This document shows positions 49,102-58,854 of a stretch of 64,000 bases of DNA, piece by piece. Location of the stretch: NCBI GenBank assembly GCA_046155285.1, contig JBJXEA010000017.1, positions 186,001 through 250,000 on the forward strand, read 5' to 3'. Both the position numbers and the translations under genes were made by a program. The stretch comes from CAILHX01 sp046155285 (GTDB taxonomy: Bacteria > Pseudomonadota > Gammaproteobacteria > Burkholderiales > Methylophilaceae). The notes beneath the pieces are model-generated. The model ran no database searches. It saw only the letters and a program-made list of their open reading frames with translations, and had not been told where the DNA came from. Each line of letters starts with the position of its first letter. The stretch's first letter is position 1.

Positions 49102-50532
49102 TTAGGCCAGCTTTTTCTTCAGTATCTCGTTGACCTGCGCAGGGTTCGCCTTGCCCTTGGAAGCTTTCATACATTGACCCACCAACCCGTTAAAGGCTTT
49201 TTCCTTGCCGGACTTGTATTCCGCCACCATCGTGGTGTTGGCAGATAACACTTCGTCCACAATCGCTTCAATCGCGCCGGAATCCGACACTTGTTTTAAG
49301 CCATTTTGCTCGATGATGGTGTCAGCATCGCCTTCGCCCACCCACATCGCTTCAAACACTTGTTTGGCGGCGTTGTTGGAAATGGTGTTATCGGAGATGC
49401 GTTTGAGCAAGCTGGCAAGCGCTTCTGCGCTCACTGGGCAGTTGTCAAAGTCCAAATCCGCTTCATTTAACTTGGCAGACACGCCGCCCATGACCCAATT
49501 AGCAGCTAGTTTTGCATCGCCATTTAGCGCGGTAACAGTGGCGACGAAATAAGCAGCGATTCCGCTAGAAGCCGTCAAAGCACTCGCGTCATAAGCTGAT
49601 AAGCCGTATTGCTGCTCAAACCGCGCCTTCATCGCCTCTGGCAACTCCGGCATGGTGGCCATCACCTTATCAATATCTGCCTGTGAGACCTTCAGCGGCA
49701 ACAAGTCAGGATCAGGGAAATAGCGGTAGTCGTTGGCTTCTTCCTTACTCCGCATGGCGCGGGTTTCGCCTGTGTCGGGGTTGAACAATACCGTGGCTTG
49801 ATGAATCGTGCCGCCGTCTTCCAGCGTATCAATCTGCCACTGCGTTTCGTATTCAATCGCCTGCTGCATGAACTTGAACGAGTTGAGATTCTTGATCTCG
49901 CGCCGCGTGCCCAGTTTTTCTGTGCCTTTTGGGCGCACCGATACGTTCACGTCGCAACGGAAGCTGCCCTCCTGCATGTTGCCGTCGCAAATACCTATCC
50001 ATTGCACCAGCTCGTGCAGCTTCTTGGCATAGGCCACGGCTTCAGCGGCGGAGCGCATGTCGGGTTCGGTGACGATTTCCAGCAAGGGCGTTCCGGCACG
50101 GTTCAAGTCTATGCCGGACATGCCCTCATGTGCACCGTGTAACGATTTACCTGCATCTTCTTCCAAGTGGGCACGAGTGATACGCACCACTTTTTCTTGA
50201 TCTCCTACTTGGATAGTGAGCGAGCCTTTGCCGACGACAGGTAGCTCGTACTGGCTAATCTGGTAGCCTTTCGGCAGGTCGGGGTAAAAGTAATTCTTGC
50301 GCGCGAATACTGAACGTGGCGCGATTTCCGCATTCACCGCCAGCCCGAATTTAATCGCGCAACGCACCGCTTCTGCGTTCAACACAGGCAACACACCAGG
50401 CAGCGCGATACTCACCTCATCCGCTTGGGTATTGGGTTCTGCGCCATATTTGATGGACGCGCCAGAGAAAATCTTGGTATTGGTTTGGAGCTGGGTGTGA
50501 GTTTCCAGCCCGATGACGACTTCCCATTGCAT
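49102..50532 (-). CDS. gatB: Aspartyl/glutamyl-tRNA amidotransferase subunit B
   Basis: 476 residues from MQWEVVIGLETH (an upstream Met would lengthen it into gatA). Part of GatCAB, which converts Glu-tRNA-Gln and Asp-tRNA-Asn to the amide forms. Motifs: IGLETHTQL, the kinase-like fold Tyr/His residues, LNRAGTPLLEIVTEPD, TRREIKNLNSF and the C-terminal YqeY-like helical domain. Its ATG overlaps the gatA stop by one base (TAATG). Confidence 0.97.
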   Translation of the reverse strand: MQWEVVIGLETHTQLQTNTKIFSGASIKYGAEPNTQADEVSIALPGVLPVLNAEAVRCAIKFGLAVNAEIAPRSVFARKNYFYPDLPKGYQISQYELPVVGKGSLTIQVGDQEKVVRITRAHLEEDAGKSLHGAHEGMSGIDLNRAGTPLLEIVTEPDMRSAAEAVAYAKKLHELVQWIGICDGNMQEGSFRCDVNVSVRPKGTEKLGTRREIKNLNSFKFMQQAIEYETQWQIDTLEDGGTIHQATVLFNPDTGETRAMRSKEEANDYRYFPDPDLLPLKVSQADIDKVMATMPELPEAMKARFEQQYGLSAYDASALTASSGIAAYFVATVTALNGDAKLAANWVMGGVSAKLNEADLDFDNCPVSAEALASLLKRISDNTISNNAAKQVFEAMWVGEGDADTIIEQNGLKQVSDSGAIEAIVDEVLSANTTMVAEYKSGKEKAFNGLVGQCMKASKGKANPAQVNEILKKKLA

Positions 50533-51986
50533 TATGCTAGTCCCTCCGGCATACGTGTATGCCAATCTGTGGCTTGCTGGTATTGATGCGCCACATTGAG
50601 CATTCTTGCTTCATCAAAATAATTGCCTATGATTTGTAGGCCAACTGGCAACTTGTTAGCAAAACCAGCGGGTACACTCATGCCGGGCAAACCCGCCAGA
50701 TTAACGGCGATAGTGTAAATGTCTTGCAGATACATGGATACCGGATCATCAGCCTTTTCGCCAATCTTGAACGCAGTGCCGGGGGCAGATGGTCCCATGA
50801 TGACGTCGCATTGCTTGAATGCGGCTTCGAAATCCTGTGCGATCAGGCGGCGAATCTGCTGGGCTTTGAGGTAGTAAGCATCGTAATATCCGGCGCTCAA
50901 GACATAGGTACCGATGAGAATACGGCGTTTGACCTCGGCGCCAAAGCCCTCGGCGCGGCTTTTGCAATACATATCCATTAAATCGGTATATTCAGCGGCA
51001 CGATGGCCGTAGCGCACGCCGTCGTAGCGCGACAGGTTGGAGCTGGCTTCGGCAGGGGCGATGACGTAGTACACGGGGATGGAAAGCCGCGTGTTGGGCA
51101 GGCTAATGTCCACCGTTTCTGCGCCCAGCTTGCGATAGTGGTCTATGGCTTCCAGCACCACTTTGGCAACATCGGCATCCAAGCCTTCCGCAAAATACTC
51201 TTTGGGCAGGCCGATTTTTAGTCCTGCCAGCGGTTTGGATAAATCACGGGTGTAGTCTTCCTTATCGCGTTGCAAACTGGTGGAATCACGCTCGTCGAAG
51301 CCTGCCATCACGTTCATCATCAAGGCGCAATCTTCGGCGCTTTTGGCCATAGGTCCGGCTTGGTCTAAAGAGGACGCGAAGGCAATCATGCCGTAGCGCG
51401 ATACCACGCCGTAGGTAGGTTTGAGGCCAGTAAATCCGCACAATGAAGCTGGCTGGCGAATAGAACCACCCGTGTCCGTTCCTGTTGCCGCAGCACATAA
51501 ACGTGCTGCCACTGCAGCGGCAGAACCACCAGAGCTGCCGCCAGGCACGCGATTTACATCCCACGGGTTTTTCACTTTGCCAAAATACGAGGTTTCATTG
51601 CTTGAACCCATAGCAAACTCGTCCATATTGGTTTTACCCAAATTGACAGCGCCTGCCGCGTCAAACTGGCTGATGACGTGGGCATCATAAGGGGCGATGA
51701 ATTTTTCCAGCATTTTGGAGCCGCAAGTCGTGCGCCAATCCTTGGCACAAAAAATGTCTTTTTGCGCCAAAGGAATGCCGGTCAACGGCGTAGCGTCAGC
51801 TTTTGCGATACGCACATCGGCGGCTTTGGCCTGAGCAAGAGTTTTGGCTTCATCCAGCGTGATGTAGGCGTTCAAATTCGCATTATGCTGATGAATGCGA
51901 TCTAAAAAAACTTGCGTCAGCTCGACACTCGAAATCTGCTTGGCGGCCAGCGCGGCGCCCATTTGTTTAAGGCTTTGGTTGATCAT
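50532..51986 (-). CDS. gatA: Aspartyl/glutamyl-tRNA amidotransferase subunit A
   Basis: 484 residues, amidase signature enzyme providing ammonia from glutamine. The catalytic triad Lys (in LAQKDIFC), cis-Ser and nucleophile Ser are in the GGSSGGSAAAVAA and TGTDTGGSIRQPAS motifs. Normal length; its start overlaps the gatC stop by one base. Confidence 0.97.
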   Translation of the reverse strand: MINQSLKQMGAALAAKQISSVELTQVFLDRIHQHNANLNAYITLDEAKTLAQAKAADVRIAKADATPLTGIPLAQKDIFCAKDWRTTCGSKMLEKFIAPYDAHVISQFDAAGAVNLGKTNMDEFAMGSSNETSYFGKVKNPWDVNRVPGGSSGGSAAAVAARLCAAATGTDTGGSIRQPASLCGFTGLKPTYGVVSRYGMIAFASSLDQAGPMAKSAEDCALMMNVMAGFDERDSTSLQRDKEDYTRDLSKPLAGLKIGLPKEYFAEGLDADVAKVVLEAIDHYRKLGAETVDISLPNTRLSIPVYYVIAPAEASSNLSRYDGVRYGHRAAEYTDLMDMYCKSRAEGFGAEVKRRILIGTYVLSAGYYDAYYLKAQQIRRLIAQDFEAAFKQCDVIMGPSAPGTAFKIGEKADDPVSMYLQDIYTIAVNLAGLPGMSVPAGFANKLPVGLQIIGNYFDEARMLNVAHQYQQATDWHTRMPEGLA

Positions 51987-52273
51987 TACTCGATGACTTT
52001 CGGGACTAAATACAAGCCGTTCTCCACGGCTGGTGCGATTTTCTGAAAAGCCTCGCGCTGATTGCTGGCGGTGACCACATCGGGGCGTAGCCGCTGCGTG
52101 ACATCTTGCGAATGCGACATGGGCGTGATGCCAGTGGTATCAACCGCCTGCATTTCCTCAATCAAACCCAGAATTCCGCTGAGTTTGCTGAGGGTGGCTT
52201 GAGCTTCGGTTTCGGTGACTTCGATACGCGCCAGATGGGCGATGCGTTTTACGTCCTGAATTGTGAGTGACAT
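51986..52273 (-). CDS. gatC: Aspartyl/glutamyl-tRNA amidotransferase subunit C
   Basis: 95 residues. Short belt-like subunit stabilising GatA-GatB. Signature VKRIAHLARIEVTE at the N-terminus, and TTGITPMSHSQDVTQRLRPD. First gene of the gatCAB operon, divergent from mreB. Confidence 0.95.
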   Translation of the reverse strand: MSLTIQDVKRIAHLARIEVTETEAQATLSKLSGILGLIEEMQAVDTTGITPMSHSQDVTQRLRPDVVTASNQREAFQKIAPAVENGLYLVPKVIE

Positions 52274-52284
52274 GGCTGTAGTTC

Positions 52285-52314
52285 TTAAATTTCAAAGCAA
52301 TATGCTGTATTATA
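52285..52314. promoter_or_regulatory. Overlapping divergent promoters gatC / mreB
   Basis: Minus strand: perfect TATAAT (52309-52314), 35 bases before gatC, no clear -35. Plus strand: TTAAAT (52285-52290), 17 bases, TATTAT (52308-52313), giving mreB a leader of about 60 bases. The two -10 boxes share five bases, so polymerase binding may be mutually exclusive. Confidence 0.4.
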
Positions 52315-52380
52315 GCGCGGTTTATTCAACATCTTCAGCCACACAACTGTTGCGGCACGCACCTTCAGGATAACTACACA

Positions 52381-53424
52381 ATGTTTGGTTTTTTAAGCAG
52401 CTACTTTTCTAACGATCTCGCTATTGACTTAGGTACCGCCAACACACTGATTTATGTGCGTGGCAAGGGTATCGTACTAGACGAACCCTCAGTGGTGGCG
52501 CTACGCCGCGAATCCGGCCCCGGCGGCAAAAAAACCATACTCGCCGTGGGTACGGAAGCCAAGCGCATGCTGGGCAAAGCCCCGGCTTCTATCCAAGCCA
52601 TACGCCCGATGAAAGACGGCGTGATTGCCGACTTCACCATCACCGAGCAAATGCTCAAGTATTTCATACGCAAAGTTCACGAATCACGCATGTTTTCGCC
52701 TAATCCACGCATCATTATTTGCGTGCCTTACGGCTCGACTCAAGTAGAGCGCCGTGCCATTCGTGAATCCGCCATTGGCGCGGGGGCTAGACAAGTATTT
52801 TTGATTGAAGAGCCGATGGCAGCGGCCATAGGCGCGGATTTACCCGTAGCCGATGCGACCGGCTCTATGGTGGTGGATATTGGCGGAGGCACTACCGAAG
52901 TCGGCGTAATTTCCTTAGGCGGCGTGGTGTATGCCAAGTCCGAACGCGTGGGCGGCGACCGTTTCGACGAAGCAATTATTGACTACATCCGCCGCAACTA
53001 CGGCATGCAAATTTCCGAACCCACCGCCGAACTTATCAAGAAGAAGATTGGTTCTGCCTTTCCCGGCAGTGAAGTGCGCGAAATGGAAGTTACTGGCCGG
53101 AACTTGGCAGAAGGCTTGCCACGCAAATTCACCATCTCCAGCAACGAGATTTTAGAAGCCTTAACTACACCACTCAACAGCATCGTCAGCGCGGTCAAAT
53201 CAGCCTTGGAACAAACTCCGCCAGAATTAGGAGCAGACATTGCCGAGCGCGGCATGGTGTTGACCGGTGGCGGCGCGCTGTTGCGCGATTTGGACTTGCT
53301 GCTGAAAGAAGAGACCGGTCTGCCTATCATCATTGCGGAAGAGCCGCTGACTTGCGTGGTGCGCGGTAGTGGCCGTGCTTTGGAAGAAATGGACAAGCTG
53401 GGAGACGTATTTGCCAGTGAATAA
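52381..53424 (+). CDS. mreB: Rod shape-determining protein MreB
   Basis: 347 residues, bacterial actin that organises lateral wall synthesis. Nucleotide-binding phosphate loop IDLGTANTLIYV, the DIGGGTTEVGVISLGG loop and the adenosine motif TGGGALLRDLD are present, with an N-terminal amphipathic MFGFLSSYFSN membrane anchor. First gene of mreBCD-mrdA-rodA-rlpA. Confidence 0.98.
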   Translation: MFGFLSSYFSNDLAIDLGTANTLIYVRGKGIVLDEPSVVALRRESGPGGKKTILAVGTEAKRMLGKAPASIQAIRPMKDGVIADFTITEQMLKYFIRKVHESRMFSPNPRIIICVPYGSTQVERRAIRESAIGAGARQVFLIEEPMAAAIGADLPVADATGSMVVDIGGGTTEVGVISLGGVVYAKSERVGGDRFDEAIIDYIRRNYGMQISEPTAELIKKKIGSAFPGSEVREMEVTGRNLAEGLPRKFTISSNEILEALTTPLNSIVSAVKSALEQTPPELGADIAERGMVLTGGGALLRDLDLLLKEETGLPIIIAEEPLTCVVRGSGRALEEMDKLGDVFASE

Positions 53425-53469
53425 GTGTCTCCTATTCACCTTCAAATCGCGCTGTTGGGTTAGCCGATC

Positions 53470-54381
53470 ATGATTCGACGAGTTACCGTCCAGCAGCAGC
53501 AACCCCCAGCTTTTTTCGTCCGCGGCCCCAGCCCATTTGCCCGCCTGATATTTTTCTCTGCTTTATCCATCGTACTAATGGCGGTGGATTCCCGTCTACA
53601 TTACCTGAACGAAGTGCGCCAAGGTTTCGCTACCTTGCTGTATCCGCTGGAAGTTATCGCTTCTGCTCCAGTGCGGATGTACCGCCATGTGAACACTTAT
53701 TTTGTGGATCAAAGAACACTCACTCAAGAAAACCTGCGTCTGACAACATTCGCCATGAGTCAGGCGCTAGATCTACAGCGTCTATCCAATACCGAAGCCG
53801 AAAATGTCCATTTGCGCCTGCTGTTTGAAGCACGCCAAAAGCTCAAACCTAGCACTGTACTGGCTGAAATTCTGCATACCGGCCGCGACCCTTTCGTACA
53901 CAAGATCGAAGTCAACATTGGCAGCCAGCAAGGTGTAGCTCCCGGACAGGCGGTGGTGGATGGCTTCGGCATCATTGGCCAAGTCACACGCGCCTATCCC
54001 TTCACCAGCGAAGTCACCCTTATTACTGACAAGAGCTTGGTCATTCCTGTGCAAGTTGCCCGCAATGGTTTACGTGCTATTGCCTTTGGACATGGGCGTG
54101 ACAGTACACTTTACGTACCCTATCTACCTACCAGTGTGGATATTAAAGAAGGCGACAAACTGATGACTTCTGGCATAGATGAGACTTATCCTGAAGGATT
54201 AGCTGTCGCCGTCGTCACCAAAATTGAGCGCGATCCCAACTCGCCATTCGCCAGCATCATCTGCACACCAGCGGCTGGCACTGACCGTCGTCGTCAAGTG
54301 TTGATCGTCACCGGCGCACTAACCTTACCGCCTGCTGCACCTTCGAACAAGAAAGCGATTTCTCATGCGCCCCGGAAGTAG
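53470..54381 (+). CDS. mreC: Rod shape-determining protein MreC
   Basis: 303 residues. One membrane helix (about 25-45), a coiled coil (about 78-115), and the periplasmic beta domain (LAEILHTGRDPF, IEVNIGSQQGVAPGQAVVDG, IGQVTRAYP, DKSLVIPVQVARNG). Links MreB to PBP2 and MreD. Its 3' end overlaps mreD by 17 bases. Confidence 0.95.
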   Translation: MIRRVTVQQQQPPAFFVRGPSPFARLIFFSALSIVLMAVDSRLHYLNEVRQGFATLLYPLEVIASAPVRMYRHVNTYFVDQRTLTQENLRLTTFAMSQALDLQRLSNTEAENVHLRLLFEARQKLKPSTVLAEILHTGRDPFVHKIEVNIGSQQGVAPGQAVVDGFGIIGQVTRAYPFTSEVTLITDKSLVIPVQVARNGLRAIAFGHGRDSTLYVPYLPTSVDIKEGDKLMTSGIDETYPEGLAVAVVTKIERDPNSPFASIICTPAAGTDRRRQVLIVTGALTLPPAAPSNKKAISHAPRK

Positions 54382-54844
54382 CCTAGAGATTTATGGCTCA
54401 CTCATGTTAGGGCTGCTGCTCTATTTATTACCTTGGGCGGGTTTTGGCCTCACCTTGCGTCCTGATTTTGTGTTGCTGGTGTTGCTCTATTGGCATATAC
54501 GCGCTCCGCACTCATGTAACGTAGGCGTAGCGTGGATGATGGGCATTGTCATAGACCTAGCCGACGGCAGCCTGTTTGGACAACACGCAATGGCCTACAT
54601 CGTGGCAGCATTTTTGGCCTTGGCATACCAGCGGCGTGTCACACTATTCAGCCGCCTACAACAAGCGGGGTTTGTCTTCGCCTTGCTCATCATCGCGCAG
54701 ATTGTGCTGTTCATCGTCAAACTGTTTAGCGGCAACCAGCCCTCTGGCTGGACCTATTTCTTGCCTAGCGTGACCGGCATCATGTTGTGGCAACTGGTGA
54801 TTTATTCAAAAATCAAAGTTAGCGGCGACGAAAATCGAGGTTAA
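54365..54844 (+). CDS. mreD: Rod shape-determining protein MreD
   Basis: 159 residues with five membrane helices and the family segment LRPDFVLLVLLYWHIRAP. Inner-membrane partner of MreC in the elongasome. Overlaps mreC; mrdA follows after 3 bases. Confidence 0.93.
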   Translation: MRPGSSLEIYGSLMLGLLLYLLPWAGFGLTLRPDFVLLVLLYWHIRAPHSCNVGVAWMMGIVIDLADGSLFGQHAMAYIVAAFLALAYQRRVTLFSRLQQAGFVFALLIIAQIVLFIVKLFSGNQPSGWTYFLPSVTGIMLWQLVIYSKIKVSGDENRG

Positions 54845-54847
54845 AGA

Positions 54848-56767
54848 TTGTTTGCTCTTAACAACTCGCAACACGAACAGCGACAATACCGATTACGCTT
54901 AATCATCGCGGCCACCCTTATTCTGCTTGCGTTTGGCGCTTTGCTCACACGCCTGACCTTCTTGCAGGTATTGCGCTACGACCACTATCAAACATTGGCG
55001 GAAAATAACCGTATTTCCCTTGTCCCAGTCGTACCCAATCGTGGCTTGATCGTGGATCGCAATGGCATAGTTCTAGCGGAAAATTTCTTTGTTTATACGC
55101 TAGAAATTACTCCGTCCAAAGCGGGCAATGTCACTCAAACCATAGACGAACTAGCCAAGCTCATTAGTATTTCCAGCAACGACCGCAAGCTATTTAACAA
55201 ATTTCGGCAAGAAAGCCGTAATTTTGAAAGCGTCCCTATCCGCGTCAGACTCAATGAAACAGAAGCCGCGCGTTTTGCGGTGAACAGCTACCGCTTTCCT
55301 GGTGTCGAAATACGTTCGCGTTTATTTAGAAATTACCCTTTTGGCAAACAAGGCTCGCACTTGACCGGCTATATCAGTCGGATCAACGAAGCCGATTTGG
55401 CTAAATTAGAAGATAGTGGAGAGCTATCCAATTACAAAGGTTCTGACCATATTGGCAAAGGTGGGCTAGAGCAGCACTATGAAAAAGAATTGCACGGCGT
55501 CACCGGTTTTCAACAAGTAGAAGTGGACGCGGATGGCCATGCAGTGCGCGTACTTGCCAACACACCGCCGGTTCCAGGCAATAATTTAATTCTTTCCATA
55601 GACAACAAGCTACAGGAAATCGCGGAACAAGCATTTGGCGAGCGCCGTGGCGCTTTGGTCGCCATCAATCCAACCAACGGCGAAGTGCTGGCATTCGTCA
55701 GCATGCCCACTTTCGACCCCAATTTATTCGTGGACGGTATAGATCAGGACACGTGGAAATCGCTCAACTTATCGCGCGATAAACCCTTGATTGACCGGCC
55801 ATTAAAGGGTGCTTACCCCCCTGGCTCGACATTCAAACCCTTTGTAGCGTTGGCCGGTTTGGAAAACAACAAACGCGTACCTCCTTTCAGCATCTCCGAT
55901 CCCGGTTACTTTAGCCTAGGTGGCAGCCATCGTTATCGAGACTGGAAACCAGAAGGCCACGGCCATGTGGATATGCGACGCGCCATCGCGGTGTCTTGCG
56001 ATACTTTTTTTTATGGCCTAGCACAAGACTTGGGGATAGATAAACTCACCGCTTTTGTCAGCCATTTTGGCTTTGGCAAGTTGACCGGAATTGATATTGA
56101 CGGCGAGCGTTCAGGGCTATTGCCCACGCCCGCATGGAAACAAAAACGCTACAAGCAACAATGGTACGCAGGGGAAACTGTTATTACCGGTATCGGTCAA
56201 GGCTACACGCTGGTCACCCCTATGCAACTCGCCTACGCCACAGCTATGCTTGCAAATAATGGTGTGGGCGTTAAACCGCACTTGTTATCCAGCATACGCG
56301 ATAGCGTTACTGGTGTTATCCGTCCATTACCCGTGGAAACGCTGGATCGCATTCCGGTCAGCGCGACCAATTTAGAGCTGGTGCGTTTGGGCATGACCGA
56401 TGTCACCCAGCCTGGCGGCACAGCGGCCAGCATTGGTGCGGGCGCACCCTATAGCATCGCGGCCAAAACCGGCACGGCACAGGTGATAGGTATCGCGCAG
56501 GGTCAGAAATATAATGCCAGCCAAATTGACGAATATCACCGCGACCATGCTTGGTTTATCGCCTACGCACCAGCGGATACGCCCAAAATAGCGCTGGCGG
56601 TCATTGTGGAAAACGGCGGTCATGGTGGTTCAGCGGCTGGGCCTATCGCGCGGCAAGTGATGGATTATTATTTGTTGGGAAAGACTCCGGTGAAAGCTTT
56701 CCCTGAAGCGGAAGAATCCAGCGGAGCGACCACTCCAGACGCTACTGTGGAGGTGCCTCATGATTAA
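54848..56767 (+). CDS. mrdA: Penicillin-binding protein 2 (TTG start)
   Basis: 639 residues. Class B transpeptidase of cell elongation. N-terminal membrane helix (about 17-40), pedestal domain with RGLIVDRNG, and the transpeptidase domain with catalytic Ser327 in PPGSTFKPF, SxN-type SCDTFF and the KTGT box (AAKTGTAQV). Start TTG, 3 bases after mreD with GAGG upstream; no ATG would keep the membrane helix. Overlaps rodA by 8 bases. Confidence 0.97.
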   Translation: MFALNNSQHEQRQYRLRLIIAATLILLAFGALLTRLTFLQVLRYDHYQTLAENNRISLVPVVPNRGLIVDRNGIVLAENFFVYTLEITPSKAGNVTQTIDELAKLISISSNDRKLFNKFRQESRNFESVPIRVRLNETEAARFAVNSYRFPGVEIRSRLFRNYPFGKQGSHLTGYISRINEADLAKLEDSGELSNYKGSDHIGKGGLEQHYEKELHGVTGFQQVEVDADGHAVRVLANTPPVPGNNLILSIDNKLQEIAEQAFGERRGALVAINPTNGEVLAFVSMPTFDPNLFVDGIDQDTWKSLNLSRDKPLIDRPLKGAYPPGSTFKPFVALAGLENNKRVPPFSISDPGYFSLGGSHRYRDWKPEGHGHVDMRRAIAVSCDTFFYGLAQDLGIDKLTAFVSHFGFGKLTGIDIDGERSGLLPTPAWKQKRYKQQWYAGETVITGIGQGYTLVTPMQLAYATAMLANNGVGVKPHLLSSIRDSVTGVIRPLPVETLDRIPVSATNLELVRLGMTDVTQPGGTAASIGAGAPYSIAAKTGTAQVIGIAQGQKYNASQIDEYHRDHAWFIAYAPADTPKIALAVIVENGGHGGSAAGPIARQVMDYYLLGKTPVKAFPEAEESSGATTPDATVEVPHD

Positions 56768-57866
56768 ACATTTGCTCATCCGTTGGACAAAAAACATCAC
56801 CCGTCATCTAGACCAAACTTTGTTTGGCATGTTGGCATTGCTAATGTTGGTGGGTTTAATCGTACTCTACAGTGCGTCTGGGCAGAGCGTGGGCTTGATG
56901 GCAAGACAGGGGCTGAATTTACTCATTGCTTTCAGTTGCATGTGCTTGTTCGCCAACATTTCGCCGCAACGCTTGGAAGTGATCGCTTTGCCACTTTACG
57001 CGCTGGGGCTGCTATTGCTGATAGGGGTCGCGATGGTGGGCGAAACCAGCCACGGCGCACGGCGCTGGCTGAATTTGGGCGTTGCCACCATACAGCCGTC
57101 TGAAATCATGAAGATAGCTATGCCGCTGATGCTGGCTTGGTATTTCGCCAAACGAGAAGACGCTATCTGCTGGTCAGACTACATGCTCGCCGCGCTGCTG
57201 CTCATCTTGCCCGTAGGACTCATCGCCAAACAGCCTGACTTAGGCACCGCCTTGCTGATAGGTGCGTCTGGCTTTTATGTACTTTTTTTTGTCGGCTTAA
57301 GCTGGCGCTTTATGCTCGGCATCGGTCTCGCTATCGCCGCCGCCGTGCCTTTTGTGTGGCCGATGTTGCACGATTACCAACGCAAACGCGTATTGATTTT
57401 GCTGGATCCCAGCCAAGATCCACTGGGTGCTGGTTACCACACCATACAGGCTATGATTGCGATAGGTTCTGGTGGTTTGGCGGGCAAAGGCTGGCTCAAC
57501 GGCACACAATCACGGTTAGATTTTTTACCGGAACGTCATACTGACTTTATTTTTGCCGTTTTCGGCGAGGAGTTCGGCCTGTTAGGCGTAGTGTTGCTGG
57601 CACTGTTGTTTTTGTTGATTATCGGACGTGGCCTCATCATCGCCGCCAACGCGCAAAATTTGTTTGGGCGTTTATTAGCTAGCAGCATTACGCTCACCTT
57701 CTTTACCTATGCCTTCGTCAACATGGGGATGGTGTGCGGCATTCTACCGGTAGTGGGTGTGCCGTTACCATTGATTAGTTATGGCGGAACTTCGCTAGTC
57801 ACCCTATTCATAGGATTTGGCATTTTAATGAGCATACAGACACACAAAAAATTGGTGTCATCTTGA
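56760..57866 (+). CDS. rodA: Rod shape-determining protein RodA
   Basis: 368 residues, about ten membrane helices. SEDS-family peptidoglycan glycosyltransferase partner of PBP2. Motifs NLGVATIQPSEIMKIAMPL, KQPDLGTALL, ERHTDFIFAVFGEE and the C-terminal GVPLPLISYGGTS. Overlaps mrdA by 8 bases, indicating co-translation. Confidence 0.97.
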   Translation: MIKHLLIRWTKNITRHLDQTLFGMLALLMLVGLIVLYSASGQSVGLMARQGLNLLIAFSCMCLFANISPQRLEVIALPLYALGLLLLIGVAMVGETSHGARRWLNLGVATIQPSEIMKIAMPLMLAWYFAKREDAICWSDYMLAALLLILPVGLIAKQPDLGTALLIGASGFYVLFFVGLSWRFMLGIGLAIAAAVPFVWPMLHDYQRKRVLILLDPSQDPLGAGYHTIQAMIAIGSGGLAGKGWLNGTQSRLDFLPERHTDFIFAVFGEEFGLLGVVLLALLFLLIIGRGLIIAANAQNLFGRLLASSITLTFFTYAFVNMGMVCGILPVVGVPLPLISYGGTSLVTLFIGFGILMSIQTHKKLVSS

Positions 57867-57888
57867 AAAGCAGCGTGAGGAGAGAGGC

Positions 57889-58842
57889 GTGAAGAGAGCA
57901 GCGTATAGTTTATTGGTGATATTCAGCCTAGCGCTGGCTGGTTGTGGAACGATGAGCGGTGGTGGCAACGCGCCGGTGATTGAGCGAGACGCACCAGAGA
58001 CAGTACCCACCAAACCAATAGAAGAAAAATCAGCGCCTGAAAAACCAGTGCCACCTGCCGATACACCAAAAAAAGGAGGCTACTACCTAGACGACGGCCC
58101 TGGTCCTAATCCGCCAGAGAATATAGACGCGATTCCTGACGCGATTCCCCGCGTAGAACCTATACGCCCCGCCAATAGCCGCCCGTACTCGGCTTTAGGC
58201 GTGGATTACACGCCCATGACCGAATTGCAAGCTTACAAAGCCAGTGGCATCGCCTCTTGGTATGGACGACGTTATCACGGGCAAAAAACCTCTAGCGGCG
58301 AACTGTATGACATGTACGGCATGACCGCCGCGCACACCATACTGCCCATTCCCAGCTATGTGCGCGTCACCAACCCGGAAACCAAACGCTCGATCATCGT
58401 ACGCGTGAATGACCGCGGGCCATTCAAAAAGGATCGCGTCATAGACCTGTCCTACGCCGCCGCGCACAAGCTCAATCTCATCAAAAGAGGTAGCGGTTTT
58501 GTGGAGATAGAGCTGATAGACCCGCGGAATGCGTCTATTGTTGCGCCGCCTGAAACAGGAGAAACCAAACCGGTTGAAACCACCGAATCACCAGTGGCTA
58601 AGTATTCAGGCATCTACATACAACTCGGCGCTTTCCGACAAAAAGAAAATGCCGAGCAATTGATTAGCAAACTCAAACAGCAAGGCTTGGCGCAAGGTCT
58701 AGGAGTGGGGAGCTGGTACAATGGTGACATTTACCGCGTCCGACTTGGCCCTTACGCGAGCAAGCAAGAAGCCGATGCCGCCGCCGCGAATATCAAGCAA
58801 ACGATGGGCATTTCTACCCTAGTAACTACCCAAAAAAACTAA
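57889..58842 (+). CDS. rlpA: Septal-ring lytic transglycosylase RlpA (GTG start)
   Basis: 317 residues. Lipoprotein signal with LAGC (Cys19), Pro-rich linker, double-psi beta-barrel domain (GIASWYGRRYHGQKTSSGE, VNDRGPFKKDRVIDLS) and a C-terminal SPOR domain (YIQLGAFRQKENAEQL) that binds denuded peptidoglycan. Start is GTG with GGAGAGAGG upstream. Sits after rodA in the common order. Confidence 0.95.
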   Translation: MKRAAYSLLVIFSLALAGCGTMSGGGNAPVIERDAPETVPTKPIEEKSAPEKPVPPADTPKKGGYYLDDGPGPNPPENIDAIPDAIPRVEPIRPANSRPYSALGVDYTPMTELQAYKASGIASWYGRRYHGQKTSSGELYDMYGMTAAHTILPIPSYVRVTNPETKRSIIVRVNDRGPFKKDRVIDLSYAAAHKLNLIKRGSGFVEIELIDPRNASIVAPPETGETKPVETTESPVAKYSGIYIQLGAFRQKENAEQLISKLKQQGLAQGLGVGSWYNGDIYRVRLGPYASKQEADAAAANIKQTMGISTLVTTQKN

Positions 58843-58854
58843 CCAATCAAGTTT